DNA of 64,000 nucleotides from Catonia carolina (GCA_035578175.1 JAQMRL010000004.1:74191901-74255900), one strand, 5' to 3'; shown: positions 33,243 through 44,161, numbered from the stretch's first letter. Numbers and translations are program-made. Notes: a model not told the origin generated them from the sequence alone.

Positions 33243-33837
33243 CTTATTCAGTCACAAATTTTTATCTTAGAATTTAAAAAAAAATTATTATATTCTTACC
33301 CATCGGGTTGGTCTAGAGGTAAAGTCGTCGCCAAAATCAGCTGTTTAACAGCTGATTTTCGGTAACGAAGTTTCCTGGTTCAAATCCTAGTAAAGGTAGT
33401 TACTTTTATACGGATTTGAATGCTGGACAGTGGTTGCCGGTGTACTTTGATGGTTGGGGTTCAATTAACCATACTCTCTCAGGAATTGTCGGCCTGATTC
33501 TGTACAAGACTATACCTCATTTACACGTCATACACATCATCCTCATCTCATTGGGTCATGGGGTTGCTTATTGTTCTCAATTGAACAGATTACAACGTAC
33601 ACATACTAGGAATTAAAAAAAAATATATATATATTCTTAAAGTACTATTTTTTATATTATTAAAACTTTTCAAAAGTCCCAATAGATTGCTGCACTTGCT
33701 GGACTCTTAAAGAATTTGTTCATGTATGTGGCCAATTTTACGCAAAGCGATATGTGCGCAGTTTAGTGCATAAGAATAGGTAAAATTTTATGTACATGTA
33801 CAGGTATACCTGTATATGACCAAGGTGAATGAATGGG
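33243..33837 (+). mobile_element. F8 MITE carrying an F2 SINE
   Basis: A 595-bp element between TTAA at 33239-33242 and 33838-33841. The right end, inverted, is CCCATTCATTCACCTTGG; the left end is slightly decayed (CTTATTCAGTCACAAA). The body matches 2390-2972 from end to end, including the enclosed F2. Non-autonomous, piggyBac-like by target and terminus. Confidence 0.75.
33299..33629 (+). mobile_element. F2 SINE inside F8
   Basis: Box A (TTGGTCTAGAGGT) and box B (GGTTCAAATCC) are separated by a perfect 12-bp inverted repeat, AAAATCAGCTGT / ACAGCTGATTTT. Flanked by TATATTCTTA at 33289-33298 and 33630-33639, the same duplication as in the other F8 copy. The 3' end is A-rich. The 66-residue frame inside is incidental. 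Confidence 0.9.
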
Positions 33838-33841
33838 TTAA

Positions 33842-34283
33842 AGATAAATGTACGAGTAGCATTTCAAATGAGACATCCTGTATCTACCTCTACTTTTTGA
33901 ACGTATAATATGATTTAGAGTCTGGTAATCTATGAAGTTATTATTGTTTTAAAACATCAATATTAATTTTTTATTCATAATTAAACAAAAATATTGTTAA
34001 TTGAGTACCTTTGTAATTAAAAAAGTAATATTGAATATTAATTTTACTTCATTCGCTTACGTGCCCGTTTGAATGAATAATTTGTATTGATAATAATACT
34101 AATTTGGGTAATTAAAATGAAAATTTAAACATAAAAATGGTAAAACTAATTAAAATGAATTATGCAGTACTCAATTATTATATCAGTAAGGATAATTTAG
34201 GTTCATAGGTCTGTGTTTTTTAACTTTCAATATTTTTTTTTCAATTGATAACTGATTCTTATGCATTTTTGGATTCTGAATTT
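33842..34283. other. Unassigned AT-rich stretch
   Basis: No gene or family recognised. Confidence 0.4.
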
Positions 34284-34423
34284 TTACTTTCTCTTGCCTA
34301 TATGAATATATAGGAAGGAAAGTATTGTTTTCATGTCGATTTTTCGAAATCGAATTTTCACCGGATTTACACGTTTTCAGACCCCCTGAACCCAAAAAAC
34401 ATGTTTTTAGCGATTGGTCTGTA

Positions 34424-34484
<61 letters not shown>

Positions 34485-35267
34485 ACCAAATATCTCAAGA
34501 ACGGAACATTGTACGAACTTGAAACTTGAAACTTAAGTTACATACCACTACCGGACCCGACACGAACATTTTCATCAAAATCGGTCAACCGGAAGTAGTA
34601 GTTTATTCGTGTAATTTTTCACTTTTTTGCAATTTTCTCAAAAACTGGTCCTACGATTTTGTTGTTAAATCGCCTGGTTTACTCAATTTTTTATTCTCTA
34701 AAAGATAGAGTAGGCGCCATGTTTCCTGAAATTCTTGGTGAGGTTGTTTTTACGTAAAAAAAGTGTTTTTTTAAGATGACGGCTTTAATATGTATTATAG
34801 CGCAAACATTTATAAAATAAAAAATGTAGGGAATTTAAAATTCTACAACTTCTATTTCAAACATTATTTTGTATAACGCTTAGTGTAGCGGTAATTAGCA
34901 ATTTTCTGTTTTTTTCTCATGAAAACGTGTGAAAAATTTATTTTTTTAAGATTTCGGTCTTAGTATGCATTTTACGACAAAAGTGTATTATAATAAAATT
35001 TATAGAAAATTAAAATATCTACAACTATTATTTAGAGCATTTCTTTCTACAGAGCCTAGTTTACCGTGAAAGAGTGATTTTCCGTATTTTTAAGCCAAAC
35101 TGAGTTCGATTTTCATTTTGACTTTCACTCATGATTAAAATAAGGTTATGTTTATTGAGGTTAGTTTTTTGTTTATATCTAATGTTTTATTACTAATGTT
35201 AGGTTTATTGTAAATTATTTGTATTGGCAAGAGAAGTCGTGTGAGTGTTTCACACCAGATTTTTTTG
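34284..35267 (+). mobile_element. F3 element, full length with long GT tract
   Basis: Complete copy. The internal microsatellite has expanded to about 50 bp of GT (34429-34480). Both end hairpins are intact: CCTATAT/ATATAGG at the inverse of the far end, and GTGTGA/TCACAC near 35240. Confidence 0.9.
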
Positions 35268-35288
35268 AATCACGTAAGGGCACGTATT

Positions 35289-35688
35289 GCCCATAACAGA
35301 CAGGTGGAGTGTCAAATTATTTACACCCAATCTGTTTGTTGCAGGGCTAAAATAAATAGTTGTGTTTCTCATCACATATGGTCAGCCAATTAAATGACTG
35401 AATCATTTAAGAACAAAAGAGGTAGAGGTGCAAAAGACACTAATCAGAGTTATCTCCTCTGAAAGAAATTAATTTCATTATACAGCCAGACCCTGTGGTG
35501 AATGGAGTGAAGGTGTCATTTACAAAGTGGAAAATATGTGCTTTTCAGAGGGCTCGGCATGCTGATAAGCGTACTTCTCCATTCAGTGAGGAAGGCAATT
35601 GTAAACCACCTCACTCCTCCTTTTACTTAGTAAAACCTCTACAGGTTCAAACCAGCCTTTAGGCTGATGAGATAAACAAAATAACAAC
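35289..35688 (+). mobile_element. F4 retroposon
   Basis: A full-length copy 20 bp after F3. The 3' hairpin has one altered loop base (CAGCCTTTAGGCTG). It ends AAACAAAATAACAAC. Confidence 0.88.
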
Positions 35689-35757
35689 ATTCTTAACTAA
35701 ACTTACTCTTGTCCTTAAGTAAAAATTACAACTATTTTAAATTTAAAATTTTTTTTT

Positions 35758-36088
35758 TTAACCCACCGGGTTGGTCTAGAGGTAAAGTCGTTGCCAAAAT
35801 CATCTGTTTAACAGCTGATTTTCGATGACGAAGGTCCCTGGTTCAAATCCTAGTAAAGGTAGTTACTTTTATACGGATTTGAGTACTAGACAGTGGTTGC
35901 CGGTGTACTTTGATGGTTGGGGTTTAATTAACCATCCTCTCTCATGAATGGTCGGCCTTGGTCTGTACAAGACTACACCTCATTTACACGTCATACACAT
36001 CATCCTCATCTCATTGGGTCATGGGGTTGCTTATTGTTCTAAATTGAACAGATTGTAACGTACACAAATTAGGAATAAAAAAATTAAA
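35758..36088 (+). mobile_element. F2 SINE
   Basis: Boxes A and B are present, with the central palindrome carrying one mismatch (AAAATCATCTGT / ACAGCTGATTTT). Both flanks have long A/T runs (AAATTTTTTTTT), so the target duplication is ambiguous. Confidence 0.88.
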
Positions 36089-36826
36089 AATTTTTTTTAA
36101 ACATTATTCAGATGGGGTCGCAAAAATACTCAAACTAAAAAGAGGTCACGGTGTCTAAAAGGTTGACTATCACTGTTTTAGTAAATAAGTTTTCAAAATT
36201 GGTATCATCATTTGCTTTATTACGTCATTTGAATGTATAAAAAATAGGGTTTTTAGTATATTTAGTTAAGTGATTTGACCAAGTAAACTGATAGTAAACT
36301 ACGCAGTTTATTAATGAACGTAGTGACTTTTGTTAGAGCAGTGAAATATTTAATTACTTTATCCATTCTCTTTAATTTTCTAGTTTGAAACTCTACGCTA
36401 TGTTTGTTTTTCAATCCTATAAACTGTACTATTGTATCTAAGTACTATATGTAATTTCCCAGGTGATAACAGGGTGTCTCGAGACTTATTTTACATAACG
36501 AAAACTGTTATATTTGTGCACATAAATGTGAAAGCCCTAACTGACTCACTCACTGACTCATCACTAATCCTCTAACTTCTCGATCATCTAGAGAACTACA
36601 TTTCCTGACATTATTTTCCTTACGGGTTGAACAGGAAATCTAAAGCATTTGTATTTTAATCAATTGCTTCAAAGAAATAAATAGAAGTGGCCACTCTAAA
36701 ACAAATAATTATTTATATTCCTTCCTGAAGAACTAGATTTTTTCAGAAATCTTTGTACTTATACAGGAAAAGTAAACTATTCAAATTTTAACCAATGAGT
36801 TAAAAATTCTGTTTATTTTATATATT
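36089..36826. other. Unassigned AT-rich stretch
   Basis: No gene. Around 36540-36575 lies a CTGACTCACTCACTGACTCA motif of a kind common in insect repeats, but the family cannot be established from this copy alone. Confidence 0.4.
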
Positions 36827-37214
36827 TTTACTTTCTCTAGCCTATATAAATATATAAGAAGGCAAGTATTGCTTTCATGTCGATTTTTCAAAATCAAGTT
36901 TTCACCGGATATATACATTTTCAGCCCCCTGAACCCAAAAAGCATGTTTTTAGCGATTTGTCTGTGTGGGTGTGTGTTTGTGAACAAAATATCTCAAGAA
37001 CGGAATATCATACGAAGTTGAAACTTGAAACTTAAGTTAGGTACCACTAGAAGACCCGACATGAACATTTTCATCAAAATCGATCAACCGGAAGTAGTAG
37101 TTTATTCGTATCATTTTTCACTTTTTTGAGATTTTCTAAAAAACGGCTCCTACGATTTTTTGAATCGCCTCAATTACTATATATTTTTACTCTACAAGAA
37201 AGGGTGGCAAACCA

Positions 37215-38300
37215 TTGTTGAATGACCAAGAGAGAGCTGAAAGATGGAAGGAATACGTAAACCAACTCTACAGGGGAAAAGAATTAGAATATGATGCGAT
37301 AGAACAAGAAACTGATGTTGAAGAAGATCAAAGAGGAGACCCTATACTACGAGAAGAATTCGATCGGGCACTTAAGGATATGAATATGAATAAGACACCA
37401 GGAATAGATAACATACCATCGGAATTATTATTACGATGTGGCGAAGTTGCTCAAAACAAATTATACAAACTTGTGTGCAGAATTTATGAGAGTGGAGAGG
37501 TACCATCGGACTTTAAAAAAAATATTATGATTCCAATACCAAAAAAGTCAGGAGCGGAGAAGTGTGAACATTACAGAACTATCAGCCTAACATGCCATGC
37601 ATCTAAGATACTGACAAGAATTATATACAGGAGAATAGAACACCGAGTAGAAGAAGTATTGGACGATGACCAATTTGGATTTAGAAGGAGAATGGGAACT
37701 CGAGATGCAATATTGGCTCTGAGACTGATTATTGAGAAAAGGATACAGAAAAATAAAACTACTTTTATGGCATTTGTAGATTTAGAGAAAGCATTTGACA
37801 ATCTGGACTGGAGTAAAATGTTTAAAACTTTGAAAAGGCTAGGAATTAAATACAAAGAAAGGAAAGTTATCTACAGTCTGTATAAGAATCAAACGGCTGT
37901 TTTGAGAATCGAGGGGTACGAAAAAGAGGCTGCTGTAAGAAAAGGTGTACGACAAGGTTGTTCTTTGTCACCACTACTTTTTAACTTGTATATAGAAGAG
38001 GCTATAAATGAAGTGAAGGAGAAATTTGACGCAGGAATAAAAATTCAAGGAGAGGCAATAAAAATGCTGAGATTCGCCGATGATATAGTAGTATTAGCCG
38101 AGGGAAAGAATGAACTAGAGGATGCCTTAAATGGAATGAATGAGATCTTGAGGAAGGATTACTTCATGAAAATTAATAAGAACAAAACGAAAGTGTTGTG
38201 CAGCAGCAAGAGTGGTTTAGAAGAGATGGGAAATTTAAAAGTAGGCAACGAAAACATACAGGAAGCTGGGGAATTCTGCTGTCTAGGCTCTAGGGAGTAA
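37215..38300 (+). pseudogene. LINE-A reverse transcriptase
   Basis: A 361-residue frame. Visible RT blocks in order: KTPGIDNIPSELL (residues about 60-72), MIPIPKKSG and YRTISLTCHASKILTRII (about 105-140), DQFGFRRRMGTRDAI (about 152-166), AFVDLEKAFDNLDW (about 188-201, with the first catalytic Asp), RKGVRQGCSLSPLLFNLYIE (about 240-260) and RFADDIVVLAEG (about 287-298, with the catalytic Asp pair). Together these make a complete palm, typical of RTE-type or related non-LTR RTs. The frame ends early at SRE, where a CTCTAGGGAG interruption shifts it. It lacks its natural start and the endonuclease, so it is inactive as it stands. Confidence 0.92.
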
Positions 38301-38817
38301 AATAACAAAGGATGGTAGAAGCACAAGTGATATCAAGAGTAGAATTGCTCAAGCTAGAAAAGCCTTTGAAATGAAAAACAGCTTACTGACTACAAACATT
38401 GATTTACAGATTAGGACAAATTTCTTAAAACATTATGTTTGGAGTGTAGCATTATACGCAAGTGAAACGTGGGTGATAGGGGCTGTAGAACGGAAGAGGA
38501 TAGAAGCTTTTGAAATGTGGTGTTATAGGAAAATGTTAAAGATTAGGTGGGTGGACAAAATAAATAATTTAGAGGTTCTTAGGCGAGTGGATGAAAAAAG
38601 AAGTATATGGAAGTATCTTACCAAAAGAAGGGATAGGCTAGTGGGGCATATCCTAAGACATCCAGGTATTGGGCTATCAATAATGGAGGGTAATATTGAG
38701 GGCGTAAATTGTAGAGGGAGGCAAAGATTAGAATATATAAAGCAAATTACGAAAGATGTAGGGTGTTACAGGTATGTAGATATGAAACGAATTGCGCAAG
38801 ATAGAACAGCTTGGTGA
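38301..38817 (+). pseudogene. LINE-A C-terminal region (out of frame with RT)
   Basis: After the frame break, a second frame carries KITKDGRSTSDIKSRIAQ, ASETWVIGAVERKRIEAFEM, WVDKINNLEVLRRVDEK and RRDRLVGHILRHPG. This is the usual extension that follows RT in RTE-type elements. It ends at a TGA near 38817, close to the 3' terminus. Confidence 0.85.
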
Positions 38818-39404
38818 ACTGCATCAAACCAGTTGAGAGACTGATGACAAAAAAAAGAAAAAAAGAAAGGGTAGGCGCCATGTCTATTGAAATTTTTGCG
38901 GAGGGCTTTCTCTCGTAGAAAAAAACGGATTTTTTAAGATTGCAGCCTAAATTATGCATTTCAGGGCAAACGTGTGTACAATAAAATTTGGAGACAATTT
39001 AAAAATCTACAACTTTTATTTCAAACATTTCTTTGTATAACTCTTGGTTAAGTGGTAATTAGTGATTTTCTGTTATTTTTCATGAAAATTTGTAAAAAAC
39101 CGATTTTTTTTAAATTTAAAATTTAAATTTAATTTAAAATTAAAAAATCTACAACTTTTATTGAGAGCATTTTTCTCTGCAGAGCCTAGTTTAGCGTGAA
39201 CGAGTGTTTTTCCGTATCATTAAGCCAAACTAAGTAAGGGTTGGTTTTCAATTTGCATCATTCATTCATGTTCAAAATTAGGTTATGTTTTTTGAGGTTA
39301 GTTGTTTTTGTTTATTTCTAATGTTTTATTGCTAATGTTAGGGTATATTGTTCATTATTTAAATTGTGAAGAGAAAGTGGTGTGAGTGTTTCACACCAGA
39401 TTTT

Positions 39405-39970
39405 TAATTATTCACAATTGTTATTTTTTGAAATCAATGTGGACCTACGAATCCCAAATTTACTATTCAACCAAACACTCAAACTTGCAACCCATTCCAG
39501 TTAAAAGCATTAGTACGCCTTACACTAAAAGCACCTCTTTACGTTTGCAATAAAACGTACACACAGATTTGAAAATACATTTTGTTTGAAATTCCATCGA
39601 ACACCTGTACAAGCGCTTTCACGACTCACAAGAACACGGTAACCCACTGGTATGTTCGCTTTCCATCTTACATCTACCTGGTAATCCTGCAAGACGCTGG
39701 AGTAGTAAATGAGCAAAATCTAATCAACCGCCATGAACTTGTCTTCTAGAAAAGTTTAGTTTTTAAAGTTTAGTTCTGGTGGTAGAGTAGTTTCTTTTAA
39801 AAAATTAATAAAATACATCACACACATTCTTCTAAAAGAACTAATTTCTTGACTTCAGGGGTGATGAGTAAGTTAACAGTTGAAAGCTAGATATCGAACA
39901 TTTTCCTGATTGCATTCTCCCTACACGCTGTGGATAGAGTATTACAAAGTTACAGTTTTTGTTTTATAAA
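39405..39970. other. Unassigned stretch
   Basis: No gene or repeat family recognised. Confidence 0.4.
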
Positions 39971-39971
39971 T

Positions 39972-40789
39972 TACTAGCGGGTCCCGCGTGGCTTCGCCCA
40001 CGCAAACGTAAACAAAGAATCAGCTGTTTAAGTATACTCTCTGTATTTCTTATGGGAGGGTATTTTTGCGAATTCTACCATTTAAAATAAAAATTTTGCA
40101 AAATCCTTTCTTAGCAACAGCTTAGAAAACTTAAAATGATCTATAAATCAGGGCATCTCTTTTTATATAATAGATAGCGTCCCGTCGTGGCTTCGCCCAC
40201 GCAATTTTTAGGCGAATTAAAATACAGTTTTAATTTGCTAATGACTTAAATCACAAATATAATTTTTTTTTGAATTAAGTATAAAGAACAACAATTAAAC
40301 AATTACAACAATTCTGGAATTAATTCTAGTTAAAATGTAAATCCAGTGTTAGGTCAAGAGATTAAACACTACATACAGTACAATATCCAGAGTGACAAAA
40401 GTAAAACATAGATTAAAATCGTTTTAAAAGTCATTTAACTTCTGGGAAAATAGCTACAGTTTTGTAATTGATCGGCTATTTACGTACGATAAGAATGTAT
40501 TATACTGGATGCTACGGAATATGCTATGGAGGGGGTAAATGTGTGTCGGACGGAGAACCAGCCACTTCATAAGCGTAGCGCTTCGCGTTGATCCCTCATC
40601 CTTTTTGCTATTTCTTCCCTTTAAAATCTAAATTTTGCAAAATCCTTTCTTAGTGCGCGCTTACACAACATAAGAAAACTAACTTAAAAATTTAAAGTCT
40701 GTAGCGTCAGTAGTTTCGGCTGTGCGTTGATCTATAAATGAATCACCCAGGACATGGTTGTCCTTTTATATAATAGATAGAGCTACAAA
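39972..40789 (+). mobile_element. F6 repeat, two tandem copies
   Basis: A short copy (39972-40186) and a longer one (40187-40789). Both open with AGCG, TCCCG and a hairpin (CGTGG, loop CTTCGC, CCACG) and close with CTTTTATATAATAGATA. Internal shared blocks include AAAATTTTGCAAAATCCTTT, and the longer copy adds TTTCGGCTGTGCGTTGATC. A third copy is at 55239-56012. Short repeats of this sort are frequent in insect genomes, but I cannot assign the class. Confidence 0.75.
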
Positions 40790-40992
40790 AAATAGTTCTG
40801 TTTGTTATCAACATGGTCAGCCAATTATAAGACTGAAGCATTTAAGTACAGAAGAGGTGGAGGTGTAAAATACACTAGTCACAGTTATCTCCTCTGAGAG
40901 TAATGAATTTCATTATACAGCCAGACACTGTGGCGAATGAGGTAAAGGTGTCATTTACAGGGTGGAAAGTAGATGCTTTTCAGAGGGCTTAA
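40790..40992 (+). mobile_element. F4 fragment bordering the minisatellite
   Basis: The middle of F4, from GAGCTACAAAAAATAGTTCTG to GATGCTTTTCAGAGGGCTT. It lies on the left of the minisatellite, and the matching F4 3' end lies on its right (43428-43486). Confidence 0.75.
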
Positions 40993-41212
40993 ATAATAAT
41001 TTGGTGTAGAAGGTTTTTTTTTAGGCGAAAAACCAGGGCAGTTATCATCGCCTGTTATTCCGCACATAACGGGCCCAAGTGTAGAACGTACTTTTCTTAT
41101 TATAAATTAAAAGTGTTACAAACTAGAAATATCACAGAAAATTAAATAAATAAATAAAATTTGCATAAAATAAAGTTATATTAAAAACTTATAGGATAAA
41201 CATAGAATGTCT

Positions 41213-43427
41213 TCTACATAGTGTAGAAGGCAATGGTAAACCGCTTCCTTCTATATAGTGAAATAACCTTCTACACAGTGTAGAAGGCAATGGTAAACCG
41301 CTTCCTTCTACATAGTGAAATAATCTTCTACATAGTGTAGAAGGCAATGGTAAACCGCTTCATTCTACATAGTGAAATGCCTTCTACATAGTGTAGAAGG
41401 CAATGGTAAACCGCTTCCTTCTACATAGTGAAATAACCTTCTACATAGTGTAGAAGGCAATGGTAAACCGCTTCCTTCTACATAGTGAAATAACCTTCTA
41501 CATAGTGTAGAAGGCAATGGTAAACCGCTTCTTTCTACATAGTTAAATGCCTTCTACATAGTGTAGAAGGCAATGGTAAACCGCTTCCTTCTACATAGTG
41601 AAATAACCTTCTACATAGTGTAGAAGGCAAAATGGTAAACCGCTTCCTTCTACATACTGTAGAAGGCAATGGTAAACCGCTTCCTTCTACATAGTAAAAT
41701 GCCTTCTACATATTGTAGAAGGCAATGGTAAACCGCTTCCTTCTACATAGTGAAATAACCTTATACATAGTGTAGAAGGCAATGGTAAACCGCTTCATTC
41801 TACATAGTGAAATGCCTTCTACATAGTGTAGAAGGCAATGGTAAACCGCTTCCTTCTACATAGTGAAATAACCTTCTACATAGTGTAGAAGGCAATGGTA
41901 AACCGCTTCCTTCTACATAGTGAAATAACCTTCTACATAGTGTAGAAGGCAAAATGGTAAACCGCTTCCTTCTACATACTGTAGAAGGCAATGGTAAACC
42001 GCTTCCTTCTACATAGTAAAATGCCTTCTACATATTGTAGAAGGCAATGGTAAACCGCTTCCTTCTACATAGTGAAATAACCTTATACATAGTGTAGAAG
42101 GCAATGGTAAACCGCTTCATTCTACATAGTGAAATGCCTTCTACATAGTGTAGAAGGCAATGGTAAACCGCTTCCTTCTACATAGTGTAGAAGGCAATGG
42201 TAAATCGCTTCCTTCTATTTAGTGAAATAACCTTCTAGACAGTGTAGAAGGCAATGGTAAACCGCTTCCTTCTACATAGTGAAATAATCTTCTACATAGT
42301 GTAGAAGGCATCGGTAAACCGCTTCCTTCTACATAGTGAAATAACCTTCTACATAGTGTAGAAGGCAATGGTAAACCGCTTCCTTCTACATAGTGAAATA
42401 ACCTTCTACATAGTGTAGAAGGGAAAATGGTAAACCGCTTCCTTCTACATAGTGTAGAAGGCAATCGTAAATCGCTTCCTTCTATATAGTGAAATAACCT
42501 TCTACACAGTGTACAAGGCAATGGTAAACCGCTTCCTTCTACATAGTGAAATAATCTTCTACATAGTGTAGAAGGCATCGGTAAACCGCTTCCTTCTACA
42601 TAGTGAAAAATAACCTTCTACATAGTGTAGAAGGCAATGGTAAACCGCTTCCTTCTACATAGTTAAATGCCTTCTACATAGTGTAGAAGGCAATGGTAAA
42701 CCGCTTCCTTCTACATAGTGAAATGCCTTCTACATAGTGTAGAAGGCAATGGTAAACCGCTTCCTTCTACATAGTGAAATAACCTTCTACATAGTGTAGA
42801 AGGCAAAATGGTAAACCGCTTCCTTCTACATAGTGTAGAAGGCAATGGTAAACCACTTCCTTCTATATAGTGAAATAACCTTCTACACAGTGTAGAAGGC
42901 AATGGTAAACCGCTTCCTTCTACATAGTGAAATAATCTTCTACATAGTGTAGAAGGCATCGGTAAACCGCTTCATTCTACATAGTGAAATAACCTTCTAC
43001 ATAGTGTAGAAGGCAATGGTAAACCGCTACTTTCTACATAGTGAAATACCTTCTACATAGTGTAGAAGGCAATAGTAAACCGCTTCCTTCTACATAGTGT
43101 AGAAGGCAATGGTAAACTGCTTCCTTCTACATAGTGAAATAACCTTCTACATAGTGTAGAAGGCAAAATGGTAAACCGCTTCCTTCTACATAGTGTAGAA
43201 GGCAATGGTAAACCGCTTCCTTCTACATAGTGAAATAACCTTCTGCATAGTGCAGAAGGCAATGGTAAACCGCTTCCTTCTACATAGTGTAGAAGGCAAT
43301 GGTAAACCGCTGCCTTCTACATAGTGAAAAGCCTTCTACAGAGTGTAGAAGGCAATGGTAAACCGCTTCCTTCTACGTCGTTAAATGCCTTCTACACAGT
43401 GTAGAAGGCAATGGTAAACCGCTTCAG
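41213..43427. repeat. Minisatellite of 42 hairpin-bearing monomers
   Basis: By count, 42 occurrences of a GGCAATGGTAAACCGCTT word. The commonest unit is 57 bp: a hairpin (CCTTCTACA, loop TAG, TGTAGAAGG), CAATGGTAAACCGCTT, then a half-hairpin CCTTCTACATAGTGAAATAA. A 37-bp unit lacks the last part. Variants are shared between distant units (CAAAATGG, CATCGG, TATTG, TACTG), which shows block duplication. Long minus-strand frames (PSTLCRR, LFHYVEGSGLPL) are only the period read as protein. The word AAGGCAATGGTAAACC is the F4 core found, for example, at 7110-7131. Confidence 0.95.
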
Positions 43428-43486
43428 TTGTTGTTTTCCTTAATAAGTCCTCTAGAGGTTTAAAGCAGCCTTTTGACTGATTACTA
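43428..43486 (+). mobile_element. F4 3' end fragment bordering the minisatellite
   Basis: CCTCTAGAGGTTTAAAGCAGCC and a decayed hairpin (CAGCCTTTTGACTG), followed by ACTAAACTAAAC. It follows the last monomer after CGCTTCAGTTGTTGTTTTCC. Confidence 0.7.
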
Positions 43487-43489
43487 AAC

Positions 43490-44160
43490 TAAACTGATTA
43501 ACTAAAAAAAACGCAGTTTCCTTTATTAATAATAAATTGTATAATTTTGTATGTGTATGTAGGAAGAATTAGAAATAATTTGTCACCTTGTTTTTGTACA
43601 CCCCTGTTTAAATAAACATGTATGAAGGTATACCACTAGAAAGGAGCAAGGGTTGCAGAAATTGTTGAACACAGTCGAAAGTCGTTATATACAAACAAAC
43701 GTACGCAAAGTTTGAATAATAATTATGTAAATGTATTTAAACAAGGATTGTTTTTGAAACGAGAGGGCGTAAGGCTAGAGGTGGCGGTGTTAGAGGCCGG
43801 TGTATTCCTCCTCTGTTATGGTGGCACCACTGCCAGCTGCCTCTGCTATATTAGAGAGCTTCGCCTAATCCTCAGAAGTACGGTGACAAAGTGCTACCAA
43901 CCTCTTCTCTATTCTGTACCAAACGCTAATGAGGATTTATAAGTCGAGGGCAACTTGCTTGCTCCCACTCATTATCTACTAATCAAAGAACGGTTCTAAT
44001 ATTAAACAAATGCAAAAAAAACTAATTTCGACTTTTACATATTATATTCTCTTATAGCATTACACAGATAAATTCTATTTCTATTCACAATATCTTTTTA
44101 CCAGTCATCAAGCAGTTTTTTAATCAAATTTGACATTTTCGCAACAGGTATGCAACTTAA
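43490..44160. other. Unassigned stretch
   Basis: No gene that I can support. The 76-residue frame at 43712-43942 (MNNNYVNVFKQGLF...) is short and without a recognised motif. It may be chance. Confidence 0.4.
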
Positions 44161-44161
44161 T

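Larger units (their letters stand above)
37211..38866 (+). mobile_element. LINE-A non-LTR retrotransposon, 5'-truncated
   Basis: A ~1.65 kb insertion in F3, beginning GGCAAACCATTGTTGAATG and ending CTGATGACAAAAAAAAG with an A-rich tail. The endonuclease domain is missing through 5' truncation. The RT is nearly complete but broken once. A second copy of its 3' end is at 8645-9418. Confidence 0.9.
36829..39404 (+). mobile_element. F3 element interrupted by LINE-A
   Basis: F3 runs 36829-37210 and resumes at 38867 (GGCGCCATGTCTATTG) to its end at 39404 (CACACCAGATTTTT). The first part carries the GT tract and the CGGAAGTAGTAG block, and the second carries both subrepeats. AAGAAAGGGT at both junctions (37199-37208 and the repeat before 38871) is the target duplication of the inserted LINE. 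Confidence 0.85.

Noticed and set aside
36535..36580. Separate repeat with CTGACTCACTCACTGACTCA
   Set aside because: Only one copy in the window. A family cannot be shown from it, and the resemblance to the F6 CAGT tail may be chance.
41800..43262. Several minus-strand frames repeating LFHYVEGSGLPLPSTLCRR
   Set aside because: They follow the minisatellite period and have no start context or non-repeat domain.
41213..43427. CRISPR-like regular array of palindromic repeats
   Set aside because: Repeats and the sequence between them are both repeated, there are no unique spacers or cas genes, and the context is a eukaryotic TE-rich region. It is a minisatellite.
43712..43942. Host gene encoding a 76-residue protein
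   Set aside because: No motif, no neighbouring exons, and a length within what chance gives in 64 kb.
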